In this document: positions 1-8,723 of the stretch, piece after piece | How the letters are laid out: the number at the start of each line of letters is the position of its first letter | Numbering within the stretch: the stretch's first letter is position 1 | Source of the DNA: a virus | Virus record (IMG/VR): IMGVR_UViG_3300017917_001274 | Span: 1-64,000 of that record | Length of the DNA stretch: 64,000 bases | Reading direction: 5' to 3' (one strand) | Program-made: the position numbers and the translations under genes | Notes under the pieces: model-generated | Told to the model about the DNA's origin: nothing | What the model saw: only the letters and a program-made list of their open reading frames with translations | Database searches by the model: none

Positions 1-768
1 ACGTTTGCTGGCATACTTGGCCATCATCTCACCAGAAGCAAATATGCTATCCAGATCGTCGTCACTGCGGATAAGAACACAACTGCTAAACTGTTTAGTA
101 GGAGTGCCGAGGCCAGCCAACACAGGTGTAGCAAGAGTAAACAAACCATCTGAAGCCGCGTTGTAGTACTCTTTGATGTAACGCATACGGGCTGCATTAG
201 GTTCTTCTTTATGGAACACAGTCGCGGCTGCAACCATATAACGAATTTGTGGTGTTTCATATATTTCCTTTGTGGCACGATTGCGTACAAGATACTTTTC
301 AATCAGCTGTTCAATGGCTGCATAACTGTACTGCTCGTCTTTCTCATGATCGAGCATTTCGTTCATCTTGTTCCAATCTTCTTCTGAATACCATTCAAGA
401 AGTTCAGGAGTATAAAGACCAACCGAAACATTTTTCTTAACTATGTCATATAAGTGCGGTGGCTCGTATTGACCGTAAACATCTTTACGCAACATTGACA
501 AACGTTGTTTGCCTGCCACATACTGATAGTTGGTATGACCAATGTCTGGATTGTGCTCGATGTCAATAAGATCTACAATGGCTCTTAAAGTAATTTCATC
601 AATTTCTTCTGTAGTGATACCATCATAAAAACTTAACTGTGCTTTGATTTCTATCATTGACTGACTAACGTCTGCAGTTCCCTTACATACCTTAGCCACT
701 TGTGCTTGCCACTTTTCAATCATTAGTGGTTCTTTTTTTCCGTCTCTCTTAATTACTGTAATTGTCAT
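1..768 (-). CDS. nrdA: Ribonucleoside-diphosphate reductase alpha subunit, N-terminal part (cut by window edge)
   Basis: Class Ia ribonucleotide reductase large subunit, which makes dNDPs for phage DNA synthesis with an NrdB partner that lies outside the window. The frame is open from ATG at 768 to base 1 (256 codons) and so is partial. Residues 1-90 look like the ATP-cone (start MTITVIKRDGKKEP). Near the edge is the diagnostic block TPVLAGLGTPTKQFSSCVLI, which contains the first active-site cysteine of the NrdA family. It is the promoter-distal gene of the left minus-strand block, and an AATAAATA late-promoter-like site lies at 805-812. The family call is firm; the missing C-terminal two thirds cannot be judged. 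Confidence 0.93.
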   Translation of the reverse strand, partial: MTITVIKRDGKKEPLMIEKWQAQVAKVCKGTADVSQSMIEIKAQLSFYDGITTEEIDEITLRAIVDLIDIEHNPDIGHTNYQYVAGKQRLSMLRKDVYGQYEPPHLYDIVKKNVSVGLYTPELLEWYSEEDWNKMNEMLDHEKDEQYSYAAIEQLIEKYLVRNRATKEIYETPQIRYMVAAATVFHKEEPNAARMRYIKEYYNAASDGLFTLATPVLAGLGTPTKQFSSCVLIRSDDDLDSIFASGEMMAKYASKR

Positions 769-810
769 TTGTGTCTCGGCTCTGTTGTTCTATTCTTAGA
801 ATGATATTTA

Positions 811-1233
811 TTATAATTTTGTTATTGACCAAATCATGTTGGATTTCAATTCTTTAAGTCTATCAATATCTACTACGTTTTTGTATTCCAAATTAAGTAC
901 ATGTTTTTTATCTACGATTAAGAAATAGCAAGGGTCCTTGCTACCAGACTGCATAGACATATGTATCTCACATTTTGTTTCCATAAACCGCTGCGTTAAT
1001 TTAATAGTATACAGCATGCCCAAGGTAATAGCAAGATCATCCAGGTGGCAATCAATCACCAAATGCCATGGATCGGGCCATTCGGTAGGATTTTTTGGAT
1101 CAAGAAAAGCACTGACAAAAGGAGCTCTACTCCAAAATTCAGCGACGTCTAAAAGTGGTGTATCGCTTGTTTCTAAACTATCTCTGAATTGTTTCCAGGC
1201 TGCCAGTCTTTCTGTGCTGCGTAGATCAAACAC
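811..1233 (-). CDS. Conserved phage protein, unknown function (140 aa)
   Basis: I do not recognise a function. The protein is 140 aa, mildly acidic N-terminally, with a Trp/Pro-rich stretch (FWSRAPFVSAF, EWPDPWHLV) and a C-terminal half alternating hydrophobic and charged residues. It has no signal peptide or membrane segment. It starts at a GTG that overlaps the stop of the upstream tail-spike gene by 8 bases, so it is probably translationally coupled to it. It may be a tail-fibre accessory or chaperone protein, but that rests on position only. Confidence 0.7.
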   Translation of the reverse strand: MFDLRSTERLAAWKQFRDSLETSDTPLLDVAEFWSRAPFVSAFLDPKNPTEWPDPWHLVIDCHLDDLAITLGMLYTIKLTQRFMETKCEIHMSMQSGSKDPCYFLIVDKKHVLNLEYKNVVDIDRLKELKSNMIWSITKL

Positions 1234-2839
1234 CGTAGGTTACGTCAAACGAGATCGAACCTGTGGCTCCTGGTAAAGGATTTTTATAAGACAGCACCAA
1301 GGTTTCGATACCTGAGTCAGCATCGTTGTCTCGTAGTTCAACTGCAAATTCAAAATTTGTCATTAGAGTTCCCCCTTCGGCTGTTAAAAATCTTGGTGAA
1401 TATTGAAAATTATCCGTTATGCTAACATTGGTTATTTCACCGGCTGTATCCAATGCCAACGGATTATCTAATTCTGTACCGGCAATGTCTTGACCGATAG
1501 AAATCCAAAGCTGACCGTGTCTTACATGTGCGCCTAATCTCAAAGAATAGTTTACAATAATATATTTGTTCAATGCGCTAAAAACGGCCAGAGGTGTAAA
1601 ACCGTCGTAGATATAAATTGGTGCGTAAACTCTATCTACAAAATTACTTTTATCGCTGTTATAAACTTCAGTATAAGATGCTGTAAGATTAGAAGTAGTA
1701 ATACCAGCTGCCTGTTGGCGATCACTGATACAATCTACCACAACGTTTCCAATAGTCTCACCGAAATAAATCATTACATCATTAGGCAGTGATGATAGGT
1801 TCGTTGTATTTCCTACTTGTTTAAATTTACATCTTTGAATCAATGTACCTTGACCATTGGTAGATCTAAATGCCTGGTTTGCAATTTCATGAAACTCGCA
1901 ATCATTGATCTGCCAGCGATTGCCTTGAAGAGTTACACCGTCGATATAAATTGCAGTATCGGCCACAAAAAACTTAGTTCCATCAAATTTTACACTGGTG
2001 TCAAATAATGCTGTTTGACTGCATTTAACCGCTATGCCATTAGACTCAAATAAGCAATCTCTAAAAGTTAAGTTATCGACTCTGATACCAGAAACGTTGT
2101 TTTCCCAGAAAACAGCAGCAGGTGATGTTGATAGAGATACTGGATTGCCAAATTGATACTCTCCTTGAAACTTCACACGCTCGATTAACGAATTAGCTAC
2201 ACCAGTAAAAGCAACTTGACCTGTGCTTCTTTGAATTGTAAGATTAGATATTTCAATATTCTGTGGGCGATTACTACTGTCAAAGTTAGCGACTTCTAAA
2301 CCGTTACTGGTTACAAATCTGATATTGTTTGGACCAATATTTAACACAGCACCAAGCTGAGTCTCGCCTTGTAAAATAACTCCGCTGGGAATTGCTAAGT
2401 CACTGGTAAAAAGATATTCACCATTTGGAACTCTTAAAACTTTTTTATAATTTGAATTGGTATTTCTAAACAACTGTGAAAATGCAGTTTCGAAAGCAAG
2501 AACACAATCAGTTGATCCGTCCCCAACTGCGCCAAAGTCTGTAACAGAAACGTATTCATCTAATTTTCCCTGCAAAGGTCTTGGGACACTAAGAGTAATA
2601 GATGTATCGTTTGAACCGAACTGATAACTTTTAGCTAAGTCTAATATATTATCATGTTCAGTAAGAATTTTTGTATTGCCTACATAGGGAGCACCTTCTG
2701 CTACAGATCCGTTGCCTATGAATAGTTCTTGTGAGTCAACAGCCCAAGCAAATTCTGCTGAACTTAATTGTGGAATTCCACTATTTGAATTTTTTTGTCC
2801 TCTGCGGACCTGTATCTTGGAGATTTGCACAACTGCCAC
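1226..2839 (-). CDS. Tail spike/fibre with right-handed beta-helix (pectate-lyase-like fold)
   Basis: Predicted receptor-binding or depolymerase virion protein of 537 aa. Residues 1-65 resemble the short N-terminal tail-attachment domain seen at the start of many phage fibre proteins (VQISKIQVRRGQ, ELFIGNGS). Residues about 90-130 carry the pectate-lyase superfamily entry motif (VTDFGAVGDGSTD). About 250 residues with repeated Asn/hydrophobic rungs follow, typical of a beta-helix (NIEISNLTIQ, GIRVDNLTFRDCLFESNG). The last 120 residues look like a beta-sandwich tip. The start is GTG at 2839, with a late promoter GATAAATA (2866-2873) close upstream. No catalytic residues can be assigned by eye, so enzymatic activity is open. 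Confidence 0.8.
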   Translation of the reverse strand: MAVVQISKIQVRRGQKNSNSGIPQLSSAEFAWAVDSQELFIGNGSVAEGAPYVGNTKILTEHDNILDLAKSYQFGSNDTSITLSVPRPLQGKLDEYVSVTDFGAVGDGSTDCVLAFETAFSQLFRNTNSNYKKVLRVPNGEYLFTSDLAIPSGVILQGETQLGAVLNIGPNNIRFVTSNGLEVANFDSSNRPQNIEISNLTIQRSTGQVAFTGVANSLIERVKFQGEYQFGNPVSLSTSPAAVFWENNVSGIRVDNLTFRDCLFESNGIAVKCSQTALFDTSVKFDGTKFFVADTAIYIDGVTLQGNRWQINDCEFHEIANQAFRSTNGQGTLIQRCKFKQVGNTTNLSSLPNDVMIYFGETIGNVVVDCISDRQQAAGITTSNLTASYTEVYNSDKSNFVDRVYAPIYIYDGFTPLAVFSALNKYIIVNYSLRLGAHVRHGQLWISIGQDIAGTELDNPLALDTAGEITNVSITDNFQYSPRFLTAEGGTLMTNFEFAVELRDNDADSGIETLVLSYKNPLPGATGSISFDVTYGV

Positions 2840-2868
2840 GGTAGTATCCTCTATGCTTTATAGAGTAT

Positions 2869-3570
2869 TTATCTACCCAGCTTGTAGTATTCCTCTACCT
2901 TATTGAGCCACATATCCTGATATTTGTTAAAATCTTCAGGTTTTAGTTCAAACTGTTGATATTCGAAGTTACGACTGCACATAAACACGATTCCTCGGCG
3001 AATGTCTGTGCCGTAAACTTCATTATGTGCTAATATATAAGCCATTAACTGCAATCGATAATCTTCAACCCACTCGTCTTTCTTAGGCTTGTTAGTTTGT
3101 TTATAATCCATTACAGCAGGTTCGTCACTATAAACTCCTACTAAGTCTGTAGTACCGGAGTACAATCCTGGAAAGTAAAGACTTTGTTCCATAGCCCATA
3201 CTTCATTAACACTGCTTAATCCTTGTTCGATGATTACATCAGCCATTTTATTGGCCTGTACATGTACAGGATTATTACCAGGCTGACGCTGTATGCCTGC
3301 AATAAATCTTTCTAAGTTAGCATGCATGGCAGTACCCACACCAGCAGCCTCTGTGGTAATCTGTTTGGCTTTTTCTTCGCCGACTCTTTTCTTCCACTCA
3401 TTTAAATGAGTCATATCCTTCGTTGCAGAAAGGATAGTAGTAACTGAAGGAAGGCTTTCGCCGTCTGGAGTGAGATACACTCTTTTACGAGTAACTGGGT
3501 CGTTTACTTGTGTACAGGCTTTATATTGGAACCGTTCAACAAACGGAGGTGGATTAATTTGTGTAGTCAT
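2869..3570 (-). CDS. PD-(D/E)XK (RecB/Cas4-like) nuclease
   Basis: A 233-aa exonuclease-like protein of the RecB nuclease superfamily, probably used in phage recombination or processing of DNA ends. All superfamily motifs are visible: His83 in GTAMHANLERF, Glu128, Asp142 in SGTTDLVG, the Asp155-x-Lys157 core (VMDYKQTNK) and the QxxxY motif at 174-178 (QLMAY). There are too few clustered cysteines for the iron-sulfur cluster of Cas4/AddB. It is separated from the tail-spike gene only by a late promoter, so the two may be separate transcription units. Confidence 0.88.
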   Translation of the reverse strand: MTTQINPPPFVERFQYKACTQVNDPVTRKRVYLTPDGESLPSVTTILSATKDMTHLNEWKKRVGEEKAKQITTEAAGVGTAMHANLERFIAGIQRQPGNNPVHVQANKMADVIIEQGLSSVNEVWAMEQSLYFPGLYSGTTDLVGVYSDEPAVMDYKQTNKPKKDEWVEDYRLQLMAYILAHNEVYGTDIRRGIVFMCSRNFEYQQFELKPEDFNKYQDMWLNKVEEYYKLGR

Positions 3571-3604
3571 ATAGAGTATATATTACTACCGTTTTAAAAC
3601 GTTG

Positions 3605-3979
3605 TCAAGCCTGAGATTGTAATTGTTTTGGAGCGGCAGAAGCAGCAATTTTATCTACGGCTGCTTGGCTGTCTTGTGGGGTTTGAGTTCCGTCGCCCTT
3701 GGGTTCTTCATCTGGCGCCCCCGGAACATTTAATTCAATACCTTGATCGTTGAAATTCTTTACAAGATTTTGGATGGCTGGACTGCTGTCGTACATAGAT
3801 TTAAATGTTTCATAATCGGCGGCAAATTCAAATCCGTTGTCTCTTGCTATTTTTTCAATGCTGCCCCAATTCATTCTCGCAGGAACTTTCTTAGATGCGG
3901 CACGACCTACAAAGTTTCGTAGTATCATTACGAACTTGTCTAAGCCTGCATCGGTATCTACAAATTCAAAAAATCTCAT
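3605..3979 (-). CDS. Small virion-associated protein with MRFFEF N-terminus
   Basis: 124 aa, function unknown. The N-terminus MRFFEFVDTDAGL belongs to the series of MR-x-x-E-F/I openings scattered over this window that look like capsid-targeting sequences. Residues 20-70 are amphipathic and helical. The last 40 residues are Pro/Gly/Gln/Ala-rich and disordered. It overlaps the next upstream gene by 4 bases (ATGA-type), in a three-gene run with 3976-4227 and 4227-5660. Confidence 0.65.
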   Translation of the reverse strand: MRFFEFVDTDAGLDKFVMILRNFVGRAASKKVPARMNWGSIEKIARDNGFEFAADYETFKSMYDSSPAIQNLVKNFNDQGIELNVPGAPDEEPKGDGTQTPQDSQAAVDKIAASAAPKQLQSQA

Positions 3980-4227
3980 TTTATTGATGCCAGTTCTTTT
4001 TGAAGATCTTGTATTTCTTGTTGTTTCTGTCTGATTTGGTCTTGTATAGCTTTTTTTCTTTGCTGTACCTGTATGACCTGTTGTGCCTGTAACTTAGCAG
4101 CAGCTTGAGGATCTTGTGCTGTCATAGTGCCGGCCGGTGCAGCCATTGGAGCAGCGCCAGGCGCAGGAGGTGTTAGCTCTCTAAGCCTGGTTAACTCTGA
4201 TTCAGATACTATGTTAGATAATTTCAT
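3976..4227 (-). CDS. Small coiled-coil virion-associated protein
   Basis: 83 aa. The N-terminus MKLSNIVSESEL contains an Ile-x-x-Glu pattern like a capsid-targeting or prohead-protease site. An Ala/Pro linker (residues 20-40) follows, then a Gln/Lys-rich heptad coiled coil (residues 45-83, QQRKKAIQDQIRQKQQEIQD). The start codon overlaps the stop of the upstream gene by one base. Role unknown; a scaffold or internal-head peptide is plausible from its composition and neighbours. Confidence 0.6.
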   Translation of the reverse strand: MKLSNIVSESELTRLRELTPPAPGAAPMAAPAGTMTAQDPQAAAKLQAQQVIQVQQRKKAIQDQIRQKQQEIQDLQKELASIK

Positions 4228-5660
4228 TAACCTGCTAACACTTTCAACAAACGATTTTGATATTCGATGCTTTCACGTTGCTCGCGACCTTGATCGCCTA
4301 CACCTGCTGCTGGTTCTGCAGCAGCAAACTCATCACCGATGTCGCCTGCGGGTTCTTCCTGATTCATCGCATCAGGCTCAGCTTCACCGCCAAACTCGTC
4401 AGCGCCAGCTTCTGGTTCTGCACCAAGCATACCTGCCGCTTGCTCTTCACCAGTTAGTGTACGGACACCAGAACTTAGGGCTTCGCGTGTGGCTTTGAGA
4501 TTCTCAAGAGCTTGTTGAATTGCTGGAGCCACAGAGCTAATGAATGTCTTAGCTTGTTCTTGACCCATTTCATCACGGATGCTGTCGCCTAACTGTAGTA
4601 GTGTGTCATTTTCCATACCACTAAGTTCTTCAATCCAGCGGCCTACTCTGTCTACCATTGTCTTGGCTGTAACGATCGCACTGGCCTGTTGGATCTCGCC
4701 TTCTTGTAACTTAGTCATATCTTCTCCTGATTCTATTGACTCATTCTTTTCTTTGTTGTGTTGCTTCCACGCAGTGGCGTAAGCAATACCTTTTTCTTTC
4801 TTAGTTAGTTTGCCGTCACTGGCATAACCTTTCTTGATATGTTTGACCATACGTTCTGCTTTGGCACCTGGAGGTGCGCTTTCTACACCTAACTCACGTT
4901 TACGCTTTTCCATACCTTGCGGTGTAGTTGCAGTTCTTTCTTTGTCTTTTTCAAGATCTTGTGATGTAACTTTCCAATCTTTATCGCCACTGGCTTTACG
5001 TTGATATGCTGGAATATCTACTTTCTTTACAGCATCTTCATATTCGTTACCGTAATCACCGTAGTCTTCATCTGACCCAAACCCTGCCGACGCCATTGCA
5101 TAGTTGTCATCAGTTTCGCCACCTTCGTCTGGATCTCTATCACTGTCACCGTAGTCTGATGTAATATTATCAAGCATACGATCATAAATTTCTTCAAAAT
5201 CGTCATCTGGGTGTAAGCGAGCATCAATTGAAACATCGTCATACATACCTTGCACTACTTTTTCAATCTCTGGACCATACTTGCCCATCTGCGCATCGTA
5301 CAACATATCATAGTCGCCGTCTTGAGCAACTTTGTGTAAAAATTCTTCTACTTCGGTACTGTAACCTTCCTCAACATCAGCTGGACCAGCATCAGCTACA
5401 AATTCTTCACGCTCTGCAATTTCTGCATTGATCGCATCTAACATCCATTGTGCCTGTGTTAACGCTTCGTTTTCTAAGTTTTCATTGAAACCGCTTTGGC
5501 TACGTGCAGTATGAATTTGTGTACGCAATTTATTACGTGCATCTTCTAACTGTTGCAGATCAAAGCTTTCTAAGTTGATCCGTTTGCCAAAAGTTTTTTC
5601 GATAGATTCATTGATCTTACGAGCAGATCTTGTGTTTTTAAATAGGTCTGTTGTTTTCAT
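4227..5660 (-). CDS. Large acidic internal/scaffold-like protein
   Basis: 477 aa, very acidic and low-complexity (Asp/Glu/Gly-rich at 165-215 and 415-455), with helical segments and no membrane parts. Residues 30-85 form a module (NLESFDLQQLEDARNKLRTQ) that I recall from proteins of other large marine and freshwater myoviruses. Residues about 270-305 form a Lys-rich module (MVKHIKKGYASDGKLTKKEK). The N-terminus MKTTDLFKNTRS resembles the tagged set. It is first in a three-gene run, with an AATAAATA late promoter at 5686-5693. By composition it could be a prohead core/scaffold or packaged protein. Confidence 0.6.
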   Translation of the reverse strand: MKTTDLFKNTRSARKINESIEKTFGKRINLESFDLQQLEDARNKLRTQIHTARSQSGFNENLENEALTQAQWMLDAINAEIAEREEFVADAGPADVEEGYSTEVEEFLHKVAQDGDYDMLYDAQMGKYGPEIEKVVQGMYDDVSIDARLHPDDDFEEIYDRMLDNITSDYGDSDRDPDEGGETDDNYAMASAGFGSDEDYGDYGNEYEDAVKKVDIPAYQRKASGDKDWKVTSQDLEKDKERTATTPQGMEKRKRELGVESAPPGAKAERMVKHIKKGYASDGKLTKKEKGIAYATAWKQHNKEKNESIESGEDMTKLQEGEIQQASAIVTAKTMVDRVGRWIEELSGMENDTLLQLGDSIRDEMGQEQAKTFISSVAPAIQQALENLKATREALSSGVRTLTGEEQAAGMLGAEPEAGADEFGGEAEPDAMNQEEPAGDIGDEFAAAEPAAGVGDQGREQRESIEYQNRLLKVLAG

Positions 5661-5692
5661 AATTCCAGGGTCCAGATTGATACTATATTTAT

Positions 5693-6118
5693 TCAGATGC
5701 GAGCTAAACTTTCTGCACGATTTTTAGCAGTTATTGTTTTATCTCTGCTTTCGCAGTATCGTGCCCACAATACATCTGCACGATCATACTCTTGATTACT
5801 TATGGCTTTTTGATACTGCGATCGCAACATTTGGCTGTCTACAAACCAACGACCATAGTCTTGATCAGCTTGATAGATTTGGTCTGTAATCAAAGAAGTT
5901 TTGCGAAACGCCAATAGGTTAGCTATCTTAATGGCCACTACATTTAGATATATTTCTTGATATATTGTTACGTTATTTCTAATGATATCTTTGATAGGAC
6001 CATTGCTGACTATCAAAACGTCGCCAACAAGAATACCCTCTTTGGTCTTAACAGGTATGATATTCTTAGCCAATTCTTGGCTAACTATCTGTTCTAATCT
6101 ACGAGAAATTTGAGTCAT
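5693..6118 (-). CDS. Conserved phage protein, unknown function (141 aa)
   Basis: No recognised family. 141 aa, predicted mostly helical, with a central hydrophobic amphipathic segment (IYQEIYLNVVAIKIANLLAF) and a charged C-terminus. The ATG lies directly after the U-tract of the terminator of the preceding gene (6116-6141). The messenger start therefore lies inside or very near that hairpin and there is no normal Shine-Dalgarno. Confidence 0.6.
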   Translation of the reverse strand: MTQISRRLEQIVSQELAKNIIPVKTKEGILVGDVLIVSNGPIKDIIRNNVTIYQEIYLNVVAIKIANLLAFRKTSLITDQIYQADQDYGRWFVDSQMLRSQYQKAISNQEYDRADVLWARYCESRDKTITAKNRAESLARI

Positions 6119-6141
6119 AAAAAAAGGACCTATGGTCCTTA
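6116..6141 (-). terminator. Rho-independent terminator overlapping next start codon
   Basis: Minus-strand hairpin AAGGACC/GGTCCTT with a 3-nt loop, followed by seven U and then AUG. It terminates the 6160-6477 transcript. The U-tract runs straight into the start codon of the next gene, so read-through RNA would present that start beside a hairpin. Confidence 0.8.
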
Positions 6142-6159
6142 TTTAAGTGCGTATATTTC

Positions 6160-6477
6160 TTAATGAAATATTTTTACGAGGGAATCAAAATGTCCAGATA
6201 CAAAACCCAATACTGCTACTGCACCCATGACCATATAAACCCATTTTTGTTTAAATTGTTGTAATTCGCTGATCTTGGCATCTAATTCTGTATGAGTTGA
6301 TTTAATAGATGCTGCTAATTCTGCATGTTGAGTACAAGATGCATCATACATTTGATCAAGTCGGCGAGTAATGCCTGCACCCAGCTGATTTACATCAACT
6401 TTAACTTCATCTAATTTTTCATCTAAGTTAGCTACCTGTACTTCTACAACGCTAACACGCTCAGCTACTGTTGGCAT
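6160..6477 (-). CDS. Coiled-coil protein with C-terminal membrane anchor
   Basis: 105 aa. Residues 5-75 are a heptad coiled coil (VEVQVANLDEKLDEVKVDVNQL). Residues about 80-97 are one transmembrane helix (WVYMVMGAVAVLGFVSG). The layout resembles the haemolysin XhlA/holin-associated phage proteins, but similarity is by architecture only. It has its own late promoter (GATAAATA, 6559-6566) and its own terminator, so it is a monocistronic unit. Confidence 0.65.
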   Translation of the reverse strand: MPTVAERVSVVEVQVANLDEKLDEVKVDVNQLGAGITRRLDQMYDASCTQHAELAASIKSTHTELDAKISELQQFKQKWVYMVMGAVAVLGFVSGHFDSLVKIFH

Positions 6478-6561
6478 TCAGCCATCTCCTTGGTTAAGTC
6501 AAGTTCCCGCGAGGGACATGTGCCTAATAAGAATGCCTGTTTGTTTGCCTATATAATATAT

Positions 6562-6966
6562 TTATCCGATTTGGTCAATTTGGGTTATCCAAATATTGAC
6601 ATTTTTACCTTTTGTCTGAAAGGCAGCTGGATTAAGATCAACTGTATTATTTAGTTGATCAATTATAGGAACATTATGCAGATCTTCGATAAGAAGCCCT
6701 ACAGCATCGTCGTCTTTTAAAAATACATCTTCGCGTTCTACATCAAACTCCCAAGACCAGTGATTGGCCTTGCCTACTAACGGTAATGGCAAGGATCCGG
6801 AATGGCGTTTTGGATCAACTTCCCAGGTTACGTTAGATCTAAGTCCTATAGCTTGAATTAATGAATTAAAGTTGGCCTGCTGACCTAATTTAACTTTGTC
6901 AGTTTCATTTCTTACAGGATTAGATCTGGTAATGTCCACCAGAGTAACTATTTTGTATCTTGGCAT
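6562..6966 (-). CDS. Conserved phage protein, possibly virion-associated (134 aa)
   Basis: 134 aa, no membrane segment. It has a Trp-rich central part (KANHWSWEFDVEREDVF) and a C-terminal beta-rich end (KNVNIWITQIDQIG). I recall similar proteins in T4-like marine phages without a known function. A CATAAATA late-type element lies between 6966 and the upstream terminator at 6991. Confidence 0.6.
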   Translation of the reverse strand: MPRYKIVTLVDITRSNPVRNETDKVKLGQQANFNSLIQAIGLRSNVTWEVDPKRHSGSLPLPLVGKANHWSWEFDVEREDVFLKDDDAVGLLIEDLHNVPIIDQLNNTVDLNPAAFQTKGKNVNIWITQIDQIG

Positions 6967-6990
6967 AATGTGCTGTTATTTATGGCCAAT

Positions 6991-7016
6991 AAAAAAGGGC
7001 GGAATAAATCCGCCCC
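6991..7016 (-). terminator. Rho-independent terminator
   Basis: Minus strand: GGGCGGA / TCCGCCC stem with a 5-nt loop followed by TTTTTT. It lies directly downstream of the 7037-7420 gene. Confidence 0.9.
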
Positions 7017-7036
7017 TTACTTCCCATCCCTGAGAA

Positions 7037-7420
7037 TTAAACAGCTAAAGCGTAAGTTGCTGTAGTTGTAATAGTGAAGTTAGTTACTGGAGTTGCATTC
7101 AAAGTACCTGTACCTTGCAATAGAACGTTTACAGGATCTGTACCGTCGAAGTCGCTGATACCAACTACTGTGAAAGCGTCTGGACCGTTGGTGTCAGAAC
7201 CGTTACCAGAACCGCCAGCTTGTGTGATAGCCTTTAGAACTGCTACTAATTCTGCTTCAGTCATATCGCTACCGCCATCTTTAACGATGCTAACAGCTAA
7301 CAAACGACCGCTTAGACCTTGTGTGTTAACGATTTGCTCAAAGTTTGCTGTTGCGCGAGCTGCTGTGATTTCTGCACCGGCGTTGTCATACGCTTGTGCT
7401 ACTGTTGATAGATCTGCCAT
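7037..7420 (-). CDS. Small Ala/Thr/Gly-rich protein, probably abundant virion protein
   Basis: 127 aa, rich in Ala, Thr and Gly. An N-terminal helical part (STVAQAYDNAGAEITAARAT) is followed by a beta-rich C-terminus (NFTITTTATYALAV). It has no signal peptide and no Cys. It sits alone between a perfect TATAAATA late promoter (7467-7474) with a strong AAGGAG ribosome-binding site and a strong terminator. That arrangement suggests high late expression, as for a decoration or head-surface protein. The identity is inferred from layout, not homology. Confidence 0.65.
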   Translation of the reverse strand: MADLSTVAQAYDNAGAEITAARATANFEQIVNTQGLSGRLLAVSIVKDGGSDMTEAELVAVLKAITQAGGSGNGSDTNGPDAFTVVGISDFDGTDPVNVLLQGTGTLNATPVTNFTITTTATYALAV

Positions 7421-7466
7421 GATATTTTCTCCTTAATCAATGATCCCGCTCCGGGACCGGCATTAT

Positions 7467-7474
7467 TATTTATA
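7467..7474 (-). promoter_or_regulatory. T4-type late promoter TATAAATA
   Basis: Exact TATAAATA on the minus strand, 47 nt upstream of the 7420 start. Other 7/8 matches on the minus strand sit before late genes at 805-812, 2866-2873, 5686-5693, 6559-6566, 13820-13827 and 23395-23402. Confidence 0.75.
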
Positions 7475-7505
7475 TTTTGGAAGAAAAATCAGGTGTTTTG
7501 AGCTA

Positions 7506-8723
7506 TTAATCGGCTCGATATGGCTGCCAACGATCTCTGGGCACAAGTTTTACGCTGTCTTTGCCCTTGACATATCCTTCTCCGCCGGGCTTGCCACCAG
7601 TGTTGGCAGTGATGTCACCTTCTGCTTGATCAAGCTCTCGTATAACTTCATCCTTGGCTTTCATTAACTCACGCACTAAGAAAAATAAGTTATCTAATGC
7701 TCCTGCGTTGGCTGCAGAAAGCTGTGATATTTTCTGTTGTTTTCCAGCGGATACTTTACTGCTGCCCAGCCATTGGAAAAAGCTGTCAGAGTCTAATTTG
7801 TCCAGTGCTTTGGCTCTGCTCTGTTGATTGACAAATGTATAGATTATAGTCTGTAAGTCGCTGAGACCGGGCTGCGGTGTCAGTAGTTTGTCTATGCTGG
7901 TCACACTTTGATTGGCAACCTTGGTAATGTTTTTTATATTGTCTACATTTACCGCAGGTCTGTGACTTACATACGTCTGCCCAAATATCGCTAACTCTGG
8001 GTTAGCAGCAAATAATTCTGGGCTGGTAAAAGGCTCTCCGCTCTTGTCACCGAAATAACTGTACTGTTGATGAGCAGCCACGGCTACCTTTGCCTTGGCT
8101 ATCTTTCTTCCCACTTCTGAATTGCCTTTGACAGCATAGGTAGTCTGATTAGGAGTAAAAGTTATCCTACCATCTGCACCTTGATAAGGTTTGCCTGGAT
8201 GGAATAGAATATCACCGTAGACATATCCTCTGAAGTCTTTGGGAGTTGCTCGTTCAAATACACCCCACATGTCGGCCATGTCTGAAGCAAACTTCTCACG
8301 CCAGTCCTCACCTTTGCCTCTGCTGAGAATAAACTGTTTGAGATCCTCTGGTGAACTGCTCTTGCCTTCTTCACGACCCCAGTTGTTCTTGCCAACCATA
8401 CGGAAGGTACCGTCATCATCTCTGCCCCAATAGACTGTAGGATTACCATCCCACTTGATGGCAACATCTGATGAATCCTGCGCAAGGTTGTTTAGGATTT
8501 CTATGGCACGCAGAGCACCTTTGGGTTCTGTGAAAACTAAATCTTCTAAGTGATTAAACTCTCTGCCCACTTTCTTAGGAGCAGGTGCTTCTTCGTTTAC
8601 TGATTCGTTTTTCTTACGGCCAGCACAGTGCGCCTTCTGACTAAATCCTTTTGGATTAGAACAGTTGATAGAGCGTTTGTATTTTTGGCTCCACTTCTCA
8701 GTTAGGAATTCCCATGATCTCAT
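7506..8723 (-). CDS. Packaged ligase-like (KxDG) protein with capsid-targeting-like N-terminus
   Basis: 405 aa. It begins MRSWEFLTEKWSQ, a capsid-targeting-like tag. A Cys-containing basic module follows (residues 17-38, INCSNPKGFSQKAHCAGRKK). A large domain follows with IKWDGNPTVYWGRD: Lys90-Trp-Asp92-Gly93 fits the KxDG motif I of the DNA/RNA ligase nucleotidyltransferase superfamily, and GYVYGDILF (166-174) fits motif III. The start was chosen because ATG overlaps the upstream TGA in ATGA, and because an earlier in-frame Met would lose the tag. It follows a pol-beta-like gene. Ligase chemistry is inferred; the full set of later motifs is not clear. Confidence 0.65.
   Translation of the reverse strand: MRSWEFLTEKWSQKYKRSINCSNPKGFSQKAHCAGRKKNESVNEEAPAPKKVGREFNHLEDLVFTEPKGALRAIEILNNLAQDSSDVAIKWDGNPTVYWGRDDDGTFRMVGKNNWGREEGKSSSPEDLKQFILSRGKGEDWREKFASDMADMWGVFERATPKDFRGYVYGDILFHPGKPYQGADGRITFTPNQTTYAVKGNSEVGRKIAKAKVAVAAHQQYSYFGDKSGEPFTSPELFAANPELAIFGQTYVSHRPAVNVDNIKNITKVANQSVTSIDKLLTPQPGLSDLQTIIYTFVNQQSRAKALDKLDSDSFFQWLGSSKVSAGKQQKISQLSAANAGALDNLFFLVRELMKAKDEVIRELDQAEGDITANTGGKPGGEGYVKGKDSVKLVPRDRWQPYRAD

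Noticed and set aside
938-1276. Plus-strand ORF opposite the 811-1233 gene
   Set aside because: Antisense shadow: low-complexity translation, no start signal, and the minus frame is coupled to the tail-spike gene.
8162-8485. Minus-strand 107-codon ORF inside the ligase-like gene
   Set aside because: Out-of-frame shadow of a gene with strong domain motifs.
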